In this document: piece after piece, positions 43,784 to 53,278 of the stretch
Numbering within the stretch: the first letter of the stretch is position 1
Layout: each line of letters opens with the position of its first letter
Notes under the pieces: model-generated
Database searches by the model: none
Told to the model about the DNA's origin: nothing
The model's input: the letters and a program-made list of their open reading frames with translations, nothing else
Position numbers and translations under genes: made by a program
Assembly (NCBI GenBank): GCA_023413895.1
Contig: JAEZOU010000020.1
Span: forward strand, 16,551-80,550
DNA length: 64,000 bases
From: Bacteroidota bacterium
GTDB lineage: Bacteria > Bacteroidota > Bacteroidia > Bacteroidales > WCHB1-69
Direction: 5' to 3'

Positions 43784-45217
43784 ATGGTTTTTAGTTCACT
43801 TACATTTTTATACTTTTTTTTACCTGCTGTCTTAGCATTTCTATTCATTTCTCGAAAGTTGCAATATCAAAACTGGATTCTTTTGCTGTTCAGTTTACTC
43901 TTCTATGCTTGGGGAGGAGTTTCCTCCACGCTACTGCTATTAGGATCGGTTCTTGTCAACTATCTATCTGGATTACTCATTGACCGTTATCGCAAATATA
44001 GCAAATTGATTCTTTTCGGAGCGATTATTCTCAATCTTTCCACACTTTTCTATTTCAAATACGCAAATTTTTTCGTTGACAATCTCAATTTTCTTATCAC
44101 CCGATTGGGAGTCTCTCCCATTACCCTTCAGAAAGTGATTTTACCTATTGGCATCTCATTCTTCACTTTTCAGGGCATCTCCTATATTGTTGACGTTTTT
44201 CGAGGAAATGTTGCCGCACAGCGCAACCCTGTAATTGTCGGTTCCTACATTGCTCTTTTCCCTCAACTCATTGCGGGTCCGATTATCCGCTACAACGAAA
44301 TAGAGGCACAATTTACGAAGCGTGATTTTACTATAGAGAATTTTTATAATGGGATCAAGCGATTTGCGCTAGGATTAGCACGAAAAGTATTCCTTGCCAA
44401 CCAGTTAGCACTTATTGCTGACTCTATTTTTGCGTTAGATACTTCAGAAATGACCCCGTTAATTGCTTGGGCAGGCATTTTATGTTATGCATTACAAATA
44501 TACCATGACTTTGCGGGCTACTCCGATATGGCGATAGGATTGGGAAAAATGTTTGGATTTACCTTTCCCGAAAACTTCAATTTTCCCTACATTGCCCAAT
44601 CTATTCAAGAATTTTGGAGACGTTGGCACATCACTCTTTCCGCATGGTTCAAAGATTACCTCTACATTCCGTTAGGAGGCAATCGCTGCTCCAAAAGGCG
44701 CGTACTTATCAACCTTTATATTGTCTTTTTCTGCACAGGGCTTTGGCACGGAGCAAGTTGGAACTTTGTAATTTGGGGGTTATTACATGGCACATTTTTA
44801 GTAATTGAAAGAATCGGATTCAAGAAAACATTAGAGAAGATTTGGTCGCCAATACGACACCTATATACGCTACTCATTGTCCTTGTTGCTTGGGTATTTT
44901 TCCGGGCGGAAACACTTCCTGATGCGCTTACCTTTATTAAAACGATGTTTTTTATGGGTGGAGATGGAAAAAACTCTCTATACCTAACAAAATTCCAAGA
45001 TTGGATAAACATCTCTGCTTTCATTATTGCGATTCTTACCACCACGCCCATTTTTTCAAGAATAAGCGAGTGGTTTACCATTTGGAGCGAGCAAAGGAAG
45101 CTCACCTTAGCGCTCAATCACCTCATCATTTACGCACTTGTTATTGCAACTTTCATTGGTGTTACCATCCTACTTTGCGTGGGTTCTTATAATCCTTTCA
45201 TCTACTACAGATTTTAA
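43784..45217 (+). CDS. MBOAT membrane O-acyltransferase (AlgI-like)
   Basis: 477-residue polytopic protein of the AlgI/PatA group with about ten membrane segments. Family blocks include LPIGISFFTFQGISYIVDV, FPQLIAGPIIRY, the signature FWRRWHITLSAWFKDYLYIPLGG and the invariant histidine in GLWHGASWNFVIWGLLHG. It carries acetyl groups across the inner membrane for O-acetylation of a polysaccharide or wall polymer. Two bases downstream starts an AlgJ/AlgX-like SGNH protein, the normal periplasmic partner. No glycan biosynthesis genes are adjacent, so the acceptor is unknown. Confidence 0.94.
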   Translation: MVFSSLTFLYFFLPAVLAFLFISRKLQYQNWILLLFSLLFYAWGGVSSTLLLLGSVLVNYLSGLLIDRYRKYSKLILFGAIILNLSTLFYFKYANFFVDNLNFLITRLGVSPITLQKVILPIGISFFTFQGISYIVDVFRGNVAAQRNPVIVGSYIALFPQLIAGPIIRYNEIEAQFTKRDFTIENFYNGIKRFALGLARKVFLANQLALIADSIFALDTSEMTPLIAWAGILCYALQIYHDFAGYSDMAIGLGKMFGFTFPENFNFPYIAQSIQEFWRRWHITLSAWFKDYLYIPLGGNRCSKRRVLINLYIVFFCTGLWHGASWNFVIWGLLHGTFLVIERIGFKKTLEKIWSPIRHLYTLLIVLVAWVFFRAETLPDALTFIKTMFFMGGDGKNSLYLTKFQDWINISAFIIAILTTTPIFSRISEWFTIWSEQRKLTLALNHLIIYALVIATFIGVTILLCVGSYNPFIYYRF

Positions 45218-45219
45218 TT

Positions 45220-46389
45220 ATGGAGAAAAGATTTCAGATAGGTTTAATAATCATTTTTATTGTAATGTTAATTTTTCCTACATTACAATCGATTTTTCAT
45301 TTTAGCAAACCAGAGTTGATGACCTCCGAAAACAGAGCATTAACCCCAATGCCATCTCTTGATTTAAAAGACCTTCATAAATTTCCTACACAATTTGACG
45401 CACACTACAACGACTATTTCCCTTACCGTAAAAAATTGACACGCAGCTATTTTAAACTTCAACTTAAAATGCATCAAAGTCCCATTCCTTCCATTATTTT
45501 CGGAAAAGAATCGTTTCTATTTTCTGGGAATCAGGAACTTCCTTTATATGAGGGAACATACGATTTTTGTAAAGAGGAACGTAGAGCCACCGCAGAAGAG
45601 CTTTTATATCGATATAACTATTTGAAAGAAAGAGGAATTAAGTTTTACGTTTTCATTGCGCCCACTTCATTTGAGGTTTATCCTGAAATGTTACCAGCAT
45701 ATATCAAACGAACCCAAAAAACCGACACCGACCTTTTTTGTGAATTAATGCAAAACGAATATCCTCAAATTCCATTCATCTATTTAAAAGATAGTTTATT
45801 ATCTAAAAAAGAGAAAGGATTATTATACCTCAAGAATGACAATCACTGGAGTGATTTAGGCGGATTTTACGGAACGAATGCCGTTATCAACAAAATTCGG
45901 AAAGATTTTCCAATGCTTCCTCATTACGAATGGGAAGATTTTAAAGGAGATACAGCACATAAGATGATTGGCAATCTTGTAGAGAGCATCAATCTTGTCA
46001 ACTATACAGATTGTTTTGTAAAAGATGTTCGTTATGAGAACATTGTACTGAATCGAGGAGATTTGCAATGTCAAACTTTGCCCAAAGTTGGTTACCCTGC
46101 GCCTCCAGGATTTGCCTATCCAGACTCGTACGAATCGCGCCATAGTACAGGATGTGATTTGCTTCCGAACGCACTTTTCATCCGCGATTCATATGTCGTA
46201 TTTCAAGAACATTTCCTCAAATATCACTTCAACAATTCCCTTTTTATATTTGATGCTTGGCAATACGCACGTAATTTTGACATTATCGAGAAAGAGCAGC
46301 CTGACATTGTTATTTTAGAGATGTACGAACCACACATTCGCAACCTCATCCGTCATTTGAGAAGTAAAGAGAAGAAGACTAATAAATAA
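45220..46389 (+). CDS. AlgJ/AlgX-type SGNH-like O-acetyltransferase partner (DHHW family)
   Basis: 389 residues with an N-terminal membrane anchor (FQIGLIIIFIVMLIFPTLQSI). The catalytic set of AlgX/AlgJ proteins is visible: D207-H209-W210 in LKNDNHWSDLGGFYG and the candidate nucleophile S324 in FIRDSYVVF, with PTSFEVYPEMLP in front. It would take acetyl from the MBOAT protein and transfer it to a glycan in the periplasm. It begins two bases after the MBOAT stop, so the two form a co-expressed pair. Its 3' end overlaps the convergent steroid-reductase-like gene by 11 bases. Confidence 0.87.
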   Translation: MEKRFQIGLIIIFIVMLIFPTLQSIFHFSKPELMTSENRALTPMPSLDLKDLHKFPTQFDAHYNDYFPYRKKLTRSYFKLQLKMHQSPIPSIIFGKESFLFSGNQELPLYEGTYDFCKEERRATAEELLYRYNYLKERGIKFYVFIAPTSFEVYPEMLPAYIKRTQKTDTDLFCELMQNEYPQIPFIYLKDSLLSKKEKGLLYLKNDNHWSDLGGFYGTNAVINKIRKDFPMLPHYEWEDFKGDTAHKMIGNLVESINLVNYTDCFVKDVRYENIVLNRGDLQCQTLPKVGYPAPPGFAYPDSYESRHSTGCDLLPNALFIRDSYVVFQEHFLKYHFNNSLFIFDAWQYARNFDIIEKEQPDIVILEMYEPHIRNLIRHLRSKEKKTNK

Positions 46390-47173
46390 AAGGTATTACG
46401 CGTTTCAGTTTACGCTGTTTCATCTCTTCTGGAAATTCGCTCAAGTAACGTTTATAAATAGTATTGGTACGAGGCACCAGATTTGCGAAAGTCCAAAGGA
46501 AGAACACTAAACCAGAAACAGACCAAGTAAGAATAGCGAAACCTAACCATTCCATCAACTCACCGAAATAGTTTGCACTCGTTACATATTTAAACATTCC
46601 ACCTTTAGGTAGATAATGTTTCGTATCACTATCATCTTTACGGAGATGGCGTATAATATAATCTGAATGTAGATTGATAACAAAGCCTGCTAAGAAGACA
46701 AGAGTACCAATGATAAATTGTGGTGACCACAACCATTCTATATCTTGGTAACTTAATCCTAAAACTTGATAATTTTGGTTAAAAGATTCGTAGAAGATCC
46801 AATAGCCTTGCATCATTGCATTAAGGATATTAAAAGTAATTCCCATAAACATAATTCCTAATGGCATTTTACTTTTTCCTTTAATTAGCCAAGGGAAGAT
46901 AAGAGAACGTTGGAGGTAATGCATTTCAAAGATCAGGAAGAATAGAAAAGGCACCACTTCAAAACGGTGAGGAGAGCAAGCCCAAAGTATTATCATTGCA
47001 ATAAAAATTGGAACCTCCATAAAAAACCAGGCCACCTTATTATTAATTGCTTTTCCCCATTTTGGAGAGATGAGCATTCCGTAACCAGCATCTACAAAAT
47101 AGAGCGCGATAAAAACAACCACTGCAATAGCAATCATTACCCAAAGGTAAATATAAAAAGCACTTGTAAGCAT
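46379..47173 (-). CDS. Steroid 5-alpha-reductase-fold membrane protein
   Basis: 264 residues with six to seven hydrophobic segments. The C-terminal NADPH-binding region reads KGGMFKYVTSANYFGELMEWLGFAI and ends NTIYKRYLSEFPEEMKQRKLKRVIPFIY, typical of 3-oxo-5-alpha-steroid 4-dehydrogenase/DUF1295 relatives. Such bacterial proteins reduce enone lipids of unknown identity; the true substrate cannot be inferred. It is directly downstream of sppA (16 bases) on the same strand and converges on the AlgJ-like gene with an 11-base overlap. Confidence 0.85.
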   Translation of the reverse strand: MLTSAFYIYLWVMIAIAVVVFIALYFVDAGYGMLISPKWGKAINNKVAWFFMEVPIFIAMIILWACSPHRFEVVPFLFFLIFEMHYLQRSLIFPWLIKGKSKMPLGIMFMGITFNILNAMMQGYWIFYESFNQNYQVLGLSYQDIEWLWSPQFIIGTLVFLAGFVINLHSDYIIRHLRKDDSDTKHYLPKGGMFKYVTSANYFGELMEWLGFAILTWSVSGLVFFLWTFANLVPRTNTIYKRYLSEFPEEMKQRKLKRVIPFIY

Positions 47174-47189
47174 ATTTTAAACTTTAAGA

Positions 47190-48989
47190 TTAATTAATAA
47201 CAATATCGAAAGGTAATTTAGCTTGTACCCCTTTAGCCTCTGTAACTGTTTTCAAACTTTTATAAGTGTAATAGAGTTCGCCCAACTCTTGACGCAAGGC
47301 TTTATCCATTTTCACTTCCGTATCGGTTTCGAGCATTTGAGTAAGCCAATCTTTTTGGATAGGATAGTTGATAATTCCGTAATCGGAAACGCCTGCCAAT
47401 TCAGCGGCTGCGGCAATTGCATCTTCTAAGGAGCCGAGTTCATCTACGAGACCTAAAGAGATTGCATCTTTACCTGCCCACACACGGCCTTGGCCAACAC
47501 TATCCACGTGTTCTACACTCAAATTTCGACCTTGTGCCACACGTTGCATAAACAATGCGTAAACGTCTTCTACAGAAGCTTGCACTTTAGCTCTTTCCAT
47601 CTCATCCATCAATCTTCCGCTACTCATATCAGCATGTTCGTTTGATTTCACCACATCAACAGTGATACCGAGTTTACTTTCTAACATACGTTGGAAAGAG
47701 GGCACAATTCCGAAAACACCGATAGAGCCGGTAAGAGTATTGGGTTGTGCGATAATTTTATCAGAATTACAAGAGATGTAATATCCGCCAGAAGCTGCAT
47801 AACCACTCATAGAGGTAACCACTTTTTTCCCAGCTTTTTTTGCATTTTCAATTTCATTCCATATTGCCTCCGAAGCCATCGCGCTACCACCAGGTGAATT
47901 TACTCTCAATACAATCGCTTTTACCTCTTCGTTTTCGTATGCTTTACGAATATCATTACATAGCGTTGTTGAACCGATGGTAGTTTCATTACCTTTTCCA
48001 TCGACAATGCTACCCACAGCATAAATAATGGCAATATTATCTTTTTTAGGTGTGGCAGGAGTTGCACTATTATATTTCTTAATCGGCGCATAATTTACCT
48101 TTTCTGAAAGCTCAATTCCCAACATCTTTTTCAGTTCTACCTCATACTCAGCATATTGACAAACACCATCAACAATGCCACAATTTAAAGCATCAAGTGA
48201 AATTGCTGCTGTAAGGTTATTTGCAATCTCTTGAAGGGAATTGATGGAAATATGGCGACTTTCAGAAATTTGTGACAACATTGTTCCCCATAAAGTATTG
48301 CAAAGAACAGTCATCTGTTCACGATTTGCCTCGCTCATCTTGTCCAACATATAAGGCTCTACAGCACTTTTAAACTGACCATGACGAATTACCTGCACAT
48401 CTACATCCAACTTATCAATCAATCCTTTATAGAAAGTAATTTGAAATGCTAATCCTTTCAAGTCAACGCCACCCAATCGATTTACAAACACCTTATCAGC
48501 CACAGAAGCCAAATAATAAGCTCCTTGCGAATAGTTATCTGCGTACGCATACACAAACTTTCCCGATTCTTTAAACTTAGCGATAGCATCTCTAAGTTCT
48601 TTCAAAGATGCGAAATCGGAAGAAAAAGCAGAAAATTCGATAGTGACACCTTTTATTTTATCATCATTAGCAGCATTCTTCAAACTTTGAATTGTCTCTC
48701 TCAATCCTATTTGGTTAGAATATTGAGCAAAAGAGGTTCCTTCAAAAGGATTTTTCTCTGCTCTCTCCATCATTGTACCCTCTAACTTCAGTTTAAGAAC
48801 AGAATTATCCTTTACCATTGTTGTTTCCTCACCAGAAAGTCCAACGAGAATACCAATAAAAAAGATAAACGAAAGGATTGAGAGCACTATTGACGATAGG
48901 ATAAAACCCAGCATTGAACCTAAGACTACTCTCCAGAACTTCTTTGAGCCCGATTCAGTGTAATGATTAGTTTTTTCAAATTGATTCAT
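47190..48989 (-). CDS. sppA: Signal peptide peptidase SppA (protease IV)
   Basis: 599 residues from ATG 48989 (MNQFEKTNHY); a longer frame reaching 49073 is rejected because the -7 element at 49013-49020 lies inside it. One membrane anchor (FWRVVLGSMLGFILSSIVLSIL) is followed by two S49 domains, the 67K form as in E. coli. The catalytic lysine is in YYLASVADKVF and the serine in SGYAASGGYYIS, followed by LTGSIGVFG. It degrades cleaved signal peptides at the inner membrane. The steroid-reductase-like gene follows 16 bases downstream. Confidence 0.95.
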   Translation of the reverse strand: MNQFEKTNHYTESGSKKFWRVVLGSMLGFILSSIVLSILSFIFFIGILVGLSGEETTMVKDNSVLKLKLEGTMMERAEKNPFEGTSFAQYSNQIGLRETIQSLKNAANDDKIKGVTIEFSAFSSDFASLKELRDAIAKFKESGKFVYAYADNYSQGAYYLASVADKVFVNRLGGVDLKGLAFQITFYKGLIDKLDVDVQVIRHGQFKSAVEPYMLDKMSEANREQMTVLCNTLWGTMLSQISESRHISINSLQEIANNLTAAISLDALNCGIVDGVCQYAEYEVELKKMLGIELSEKVNYAPIKKYNSATPATPKKDNIAIIYAVGSIVDGKGNETTIGSTTLCNDIRKAYENEEVKAIVLRVNSPGGSAMASEAIWNEIENAKKAGKKVVTSMSGYAASGGYYISCNSDKIIAQPNTLTGSIGVFGIVPSFQRMLESKLGITVDVVKSNEHADMSSGRLMDEMERAKVQASVEDVYALFMQRVAQGRNLSVEHVDSVGQGRVWAGKDAISLGLVDELGSLEDAIAAAAELAGVSDYGIINYPIQKDWLTQMLETDTEVKMDKALRQELGELYYTYKSLKTVTEAKGVQAKLPFDIVIN

Positions 48990-49012
48990 AGCTTTAACAT
49001 TAAAACAAGCGG

Positions 49013-49020
49013 CAAAGATA
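49013..49020 (-). promoter_or_regulatory. -7 element for sppA
   Basis: Minus strand TATCTTTG, 24 bases upstream of the sppA ATG. Confidence 0.55.
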
Positions 49021-49087
49021 TAATTTTTTTTCGTGCACTCCATTTTTCCATTAAAAATATTGAAATAAAACAAAAAACAGAAACCTA

Positions 49088-49118
49088 TTGAAATAAATCA
49101 TAAAAAAGATTACTTTTG
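49088..49118 (+). promoter_or_regulatory. Promoter for the first C69 dipeptidase gene
   Basis: TTG at 49088-49090 and TACTTTTG at 49111-49118, spaced 20 bases. The AAAAGGAG-type ribosome binding sequence (49131-49137) precedes the ATG at 49143, rare in this window. Confidence 0.65.
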
Positions 49119-49142
49119 CAAATTCATAAAAAAGGAGTAAAG

Positions 49143-50738
49143 ATGAAGAATTTTTTATTTTTAATGCTGATATTTGGGATTTTGCAATTGGGTGCGCAAA
49201 ATTCTGCTATTGATGAAATTACAGAGGGAATGGAATGCACTACGATAACCGTTGGCAAGAAAGCCTCTGCCGATGGTTCGGTCATGACTTCGCATACTGA
49301 TGATAGTCATAGAACGAGAACCAATATTTTAGTAGTTCCTGCGCAAGACCATCCAGAAGGTGCTACCGTAAAGATGTATAAACGCACGGCTGCCAAAGAG
49401 GAGTACGGCAAGATGTCGCACTACGAAAACACTATAGTTGGAGAAATTCCACAAGTAAGCCACACCTACCAATATTTCAGTACGGCATATCCTTGTCTAA
49501 ACGAAAAACAGTTAGGTATTGGTGAATCAACCTTTACGCCCCGACCTGAATTACAATCTGACAGTGGATTGATAGATTGTCAGCGGTTGTGCCAATTGAT
49601 GTTAGAGCGTTGTAGCACGGCACGTCAAGCTATTAAGATGGCAGGAGAACTTTTGGCGAAATATGGTTGGATTGATGGTGGAGAAGCACTTACCATTGCC
49701 GATAAAAATGAAGTTTGGCACTTAGAAATTGTTGGACCAGGAAAGGGAAAATTGGGTGCTGTTTGGGCTGCGCAACGCGTTCCAGACGACCACATTTCGG
49801 TGAATGCAAACGCATCAACCATTCGCGAAATTGATTTAAAAAACAAAGATTATTTTATGGCATCGGACAATGTTTTCTCCGTTGCTGAAGAGAATGGTTG
49901 GTACGACAAAAAAAGAGAAACCTTCCGTTTTGCATACGCTTACGCACCAGAAAGCCGCGCAATGTTGGCTTGTCGCCGCCGCGAGTGGCGTGTCTTCGAC
50001 TTAGTAGCACCTTCGTTGAATTTAGACCCAAATGCAGAAAACTATCCATTTTCTGTAAAGCCAGACACTCTTATCACTATGGAAAAGATGGTTAGTCTGT
50101 TTCAAGATTACTACGAAGGAACCGAATACGATATGCGTAAAACATTGACTGTTACCGATAAAGAGGGGAAGACCGTAATCTCTCCGCTTGCCAATCCTTT
50201 TATGAAATCTGACGAATTGAAACTTCACAAAATCAATGGCGGTTGGCATTGGCGTGGAGAACGTTCTATAGCCGTTCACTTTACCGTTTACGCTACCATT
50301 ATTCAATGCCGCAACTTCCTACCTGATGAAGTAGGCGGACTTTGTTGGTTTGCTCTTGACAATGTAGCATCTTCCGTTTATGTTCCTTTCTACGCATCTA
50401 TCTCCGACCTTCCACAAACTTACAAAACCGATGGTCGAGTTACCGGTTTCAGCCGCGATGCCGCTTGGTGGGCTTTTAACCGTTTAGGCACCCTTGCCGC
50501 TAAAAGATGGGGTGATATGCGCAAGGTAATTGACAAAACATGGAAACCTCTTCAAAATCAGTTTTTCACACAACAACCTGAAATCGAAAAACAAGCATTA
50601 GAACTGCTTCAAAAGGGCAAACGTAACGAAGCTATTCAGTTGTTGACACAATATAGCAACCGTTGCGGTAACTTTGCCGTGGACAAAGCTTGGGAAACTG
50701 GAGATTTTATTTGGACAACATTTGACGGATTATGGTAA
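49143..50738 (+). CDS. C69-family dipeptidase (secreted)
   Basis: 531 residues from ATG 49143 (an upstream TTG lies within the -7 element and is rejected). Signal peptide MKNFLFLMLIFGILQLGAQ, a short pro-segment of about 12 residues, then the Ntn-hydrolase start C32 in MECTTITVGKKASADGSVM. Other C69 blocks are HTYQYFSTAYPCLNEKQLGIGEST, WIDGGEALTIADKNEVWHLEI and RAMLACRRREWRVFDLVAPS. C69 peptidases release dipeptides; the pro-segment must be cleaved to expose Cys. A second paralogue is at 62.2 kb. The radical SAM gene follows after 20 bases. Confidence 0.92.
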   Translation: MKNFLFLMLIFGILQLGAQNSAIDEITEGMECTTITVGKKASADGSVMTSHTDDSHRTRTNILVVPAQDHPEGATVKMYKRTAAKEEYGKMSHYENTIVGEIPQVSHTYQYFSTAYPCLNEKQLGIGESTFTPRPELQSDSGLIDCQRLCQLMLERCSTARQAIKMAGELLAKYGWIDGGEALTIADKNEVWHLEIVGPGKGKLGAVWAAQRVPDDHISVNANASTIREIDLKNKDYFMASDNVFSVAEENGWYDKKRETFRFAYAYAPESRAMLACRRREWRVFDLVAPSLNLDPNAENYPFSVKPDTLITMEKMVSLFQDYYEGTEYDMRKTLTVTDKEGKTVISPLANPFMKSDELKLHKINGGWHWRGERSIAVHFTVYATIIQCRNFLPDEVGGLCWFALDNVASSVYVPFYASISDLPQTYKTDGRVTGFSRDAAWWAFNRLGTLAAKRWGDMRKVIDKTWKPLQNQFFTQQPEIEKQALELLQKGKRNEAIQLLTQYSNRCGNFAVDKAWETGDFIWTTFDGLW

Positions 50739-50758
50739 TCATTTTAAATTAGAAAATT

Positions 50759-51529
50759 ATGTTTCTTTGGGATAAAATTGCTTTCGGACCAATTCACAGC
50801 AGACGCTTAGGTAATTCTTTAGGTATCAATCTACTTCCTACAGATGTAAAAATCTGCACTTTTAATTGTTTATATTGCGAATGTGGCTGGACTTTAGAAA
50901 AAAGCCTTGACGAAAAATATTTCTATCCGCTACAAACCGTTCTTGATGCAATTGAACAGAAAATAAAAACCTGCAGTCAAGAGGGTACGCCTGTAGATAG
51001 CATCACTTTTTCTGGAAATGGTGAGCCCACGTTACACCCTGATTTTCCTTCCATTATCGACAGATTACTACAACTCCGCGATATTTACTATCCAAAGGCG
51101 GTAATCACTTGCCTTTCTAACTCTACAAAATTGGGAAATCCTAAAGTACGTGAAGCTTTGAAAAAGATTGAGAATCCGATTTTGAAATTAGATGCTGTTG
51201 ATGAAGAGTTATTTCAAATTGTAAGTAGCCCTACTATCGAACTTCATGCTTCTGATGTTATCAGATGGCTGAGCGAAATGAAGCAACAATTTATACTTCA
51301 AACACTTTTCTTCAGAGGAGAAACCGAAAAAGGGGCTTTCGACAATGGCACTGGGGACGCACTTCAAAAATGGCTCCAATTCGTTGAACAAGTTCAACCT
51401 AAAATGGTTATGATTTACTCTTTAGATAGAGAAACACCTGCGCAAAAACTTTATAAATATAGTAATGAAGAGTTAGAAGTTATTGCATCACGCGTACGCG
51501 CACTAAATATTGAAGCTAAAGTTTATTAA
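50759..51529 (+). CDS. Radical SAM protein
   Basis: 256 residues. The SAM-cluster motif C33-x3-C37-x2-C40 lies in KICTFNCLYCECGW, preceded by GPIHSRRLGNSLGINLLP, a signature of a small cytosolic radical SAM family found widely in Bacteroidetes (annotated only as radical SAM protein). FSGNGEPTLHPDF supplies the GGEP-like SAM-binding loop. No SPASM or auxiliary cluster domain is seen. The reaction is unknown. It is 20 bases after the C69 gene and 11 bases before the small membrane protein, so it is probably in the same transcript. Confidence 0.9.
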   Translation: MFLWDKIAFGPIHSRRLGNSLGINLLPTDVKICTFNCLYCECGWTLEKSLDEKYFYPLQTVLDAIEQKIKTCSQEGTPVDSITFSGNGEPTLHPDFPSIIDRLLQLRDIYYPKAVITCLSNSTKLGNPKVREALKKIENPILKLDAVDEELFQIVSSPTIELHASDVIRWLSEMKQQFILQTLFFRGETEKGAFDNGTGDALQKWLQFVEQVQPKMVMIYSLDRETPAQKLYKYSNEELEVIASRVRALNIEAKVY

Positions 51530-51540
51530 AAACAGAAATC

Positions 51541-52056
51541 ATGGAAGAAAACAGAAACGGGGAACTTCCTTTTCCTCCTATTAAATATACACGTCCTATA
51601 ATGTTAGTAATTTTGTGTATACTTACATTTATAAGTTCCGGAACCAATTTTATAAGTTATCTTGTAATGCCACATCTTCCGAACTACTTATCTCATATTG
51701 ATGATTCTATATATCAATCTCTTCCTACAGATATGTTTACTGTTTTTGAAGAAATTATGATGATTCCTGATTGGAAATTTTATGCACTTGCTTGCTGTTG
51801 TTTAGGTTCAATTGTTGGGGCTGCCATGTTACTAAAATTAAAGCTTGAGGGATTTCACGTTTATGCTATTTCTAAATTCCTAAATCTTATTATTGCACTT
51901 ACCATGGTTCCGAATAGTACTTTTAGTCTGAATAGTACAGCTATTATAATAACACTTCTTATCATCGGGTTGTACTTTATCTATTATTATCAAATAAAAA
52001 AAACAAAAGAACTTAACAAGTTGAGAAACAGCAACAATGAGGAGAGAGGATTTTAA
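51541..52056 (+). CDS. Small multi-pass membrane protein of unknown function
   Basis: 171 residues with about four hydrophobic segments: IMLVILCILTFISSGTNFI, FYALACCCLGSIVGAAMLL, FLNLIIALTMV and IITLLIIGLYFIYYY. The N-terminus is short and charged (MEENRNGELPFPP) and the C-terminus KKTKELNKLRNSNNEERGF is cytoplasmic by the positive-inside rule. No family is recognised. Its last 20 bases overlap the start of sufS in a different frame, implying translational coupling with the cysteine desulfurase. Confidence 0.75.
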   Translation: MEENRNGELPFPPIKYTRPIMLVILCILTFISSGTNFISYLVMPHLPNYLSHIDDSIYQSLPTDMFTVFEEIMMIPDWKFYALACCCLGSIVGAAMLLKLKLEGFHVYAISKFLNLIIALTMVPNSTFSLNSTAIIITLLIIGLYFIYYYQIKKTKELNKLRNSNNEERGF

Positions 52057-53239
52057 GATATTAGATCAAGTAATTAACAAAAGAGATCTAGTCTATTTAG
52101 ATAACGCTGCCACAACACAAAAGCCTGAATCAGTAATCAATGTGATTTCAGACTATTATAGAACTATCAATAGCAACATCCATAGAGGGGTTCATCATTT
52201 AAGTCAATTGGCAACCACCCGCTTTGAAGAAGCACGCGAAACGATACGTCGCTACATAAATGCAGAGCATAGTTATGAAGTAATATTTACGCGTGGTGCC
52301 ACCGAATCTATAAATTTAGTGGCAAACTCTTTTTGTAATGCATTTTTAAAAGCTGGTGATGAGGTTATTATATCTGAGATGGAGCACCATGCCAATATTG
52401 TTCCGTGGCAAATTGCTTGTGCATCGAAAGGAGCGCAATTAAAAGTTATCCCTTTTGATGATGCTGGAATATTAAAAGTTGATCAACTAAAAGAGTTGAT
52501 TTCTCCAAAGACAAAAATTATTTCCGTTACACATATTTCTAATAGTTTAGGAACCATCAATCCCATTGCAGATATCATTAAAATAGCACATGCGCACAAT
52601 ATTCCGGTTATGGTTGATGGTGCACAAGCGGTTTCGCACGAAAAAGTGGATGTACAACAATTGGATTGTGATTTTTATTGTTTTTCTGGCCATAAAATGT
52701 ATGCTCCAATGGGAATTGGTGTAGTATATGGCAAGGAAAAATGGCTTAACGAAATGCCACCATATCAAGGTGGCGGAGAAATGATTAAACAGGTTACATT
52801 TGAAAAAACCACATACAATGAATTACCTTTTAAATTTGAAGCTGGCACACCTGCTGTAGCAGAAGTACTTGGGTTACAAGCAGCAATTCAGTATATTGAA
52901 GAGGTAGGAATTGAAAATATATTAATGCACGAGCAACGGTTATTATCCTATGCAACTCAAAGACTTCTAGAAATTGAAGGCATTCATATATATGGAATGG
53001 CACCAAACAAAGCTGCTATTATCTCTTTCAATTTAGAGGGAATTCATCCCTACGATGTTGGCGTAATAATTGACCACTTGGGAGTTGCAGTACGTACGGG
53101 ACATCATTGCACACAACCGGTAATGCAACATTTTCAAATTCCAGGAACCGTACGAGCCTCGTTTGCACTATACAACACCCAAGAAGAGGTTGACCGATTG
53201 GTTGAAGCCGTTAAAAAAGCAAAAATGATGTTATCTTAA
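52037..53239 (+). CDS. sufS: Cysteine desulfurase, SufS type
   Basis: 400-residue PLP enzyme of the group II NifS family. It contains YLDNAATTQKP, the internal aldimine lysine K220 in FSGHKMYAPMGIG and the catalytic C358 in RTGHHCTQPVMQHF, whose RxGxHCxxP context marks SufS rather than IscS. It releases sulfur from cysteine for Fe-S clusters or other sulfur-transfer routes. The usual sufBCD partners are absent from the window. The start at 52037 overlaps the preceding membrane-protein gene by 20 bases. mscL follows after 39 bases. Confidence 0.94.
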   Translation: MRREDFKILDQVINKRDLVYLDNAATTQKPESVINVISDYYRTINSNIHRGVHHLSQLATTRFEEARETIRRYINAEHSYEVIFTRGATESINLVANSFCNAFLKAGDEVIISEMEHHANIVPWQIACASKGAQLKVIPFDDAGILKVDQLKELISPKTKIISVTHISNSLGTINPIADIIKIAHAHNIPVMVDGAQAVSHEKVDVQQLDCDFYCFSGHKMYAPMGIGVVYGKEKWLNEMPPYQGGGEMIKQVTFEKTTYNELPFKFEAGTPAVAEVLGLQAAIQYIEEVGIENILMHEQRLLSYATQRLLEIEGIHIYGMAPNKAAIISFNLEGIHPYDVGVIIDHLGVAVRTGHHCTQPVMQHFQIPGTVRASFALYNTQEEVDRLVEAVKKAKMMLS

Positions 53240-53278
53240 AATCAAAACATAATTAACATAAACTAATAAAAACAATCT

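Noticed and set aside
48990..49073. N-terminal extension of sppA
   Set aside because: The -7 element at 49013-49020 lies within it and the membrane-anchor start at 48989 is the family-like one.
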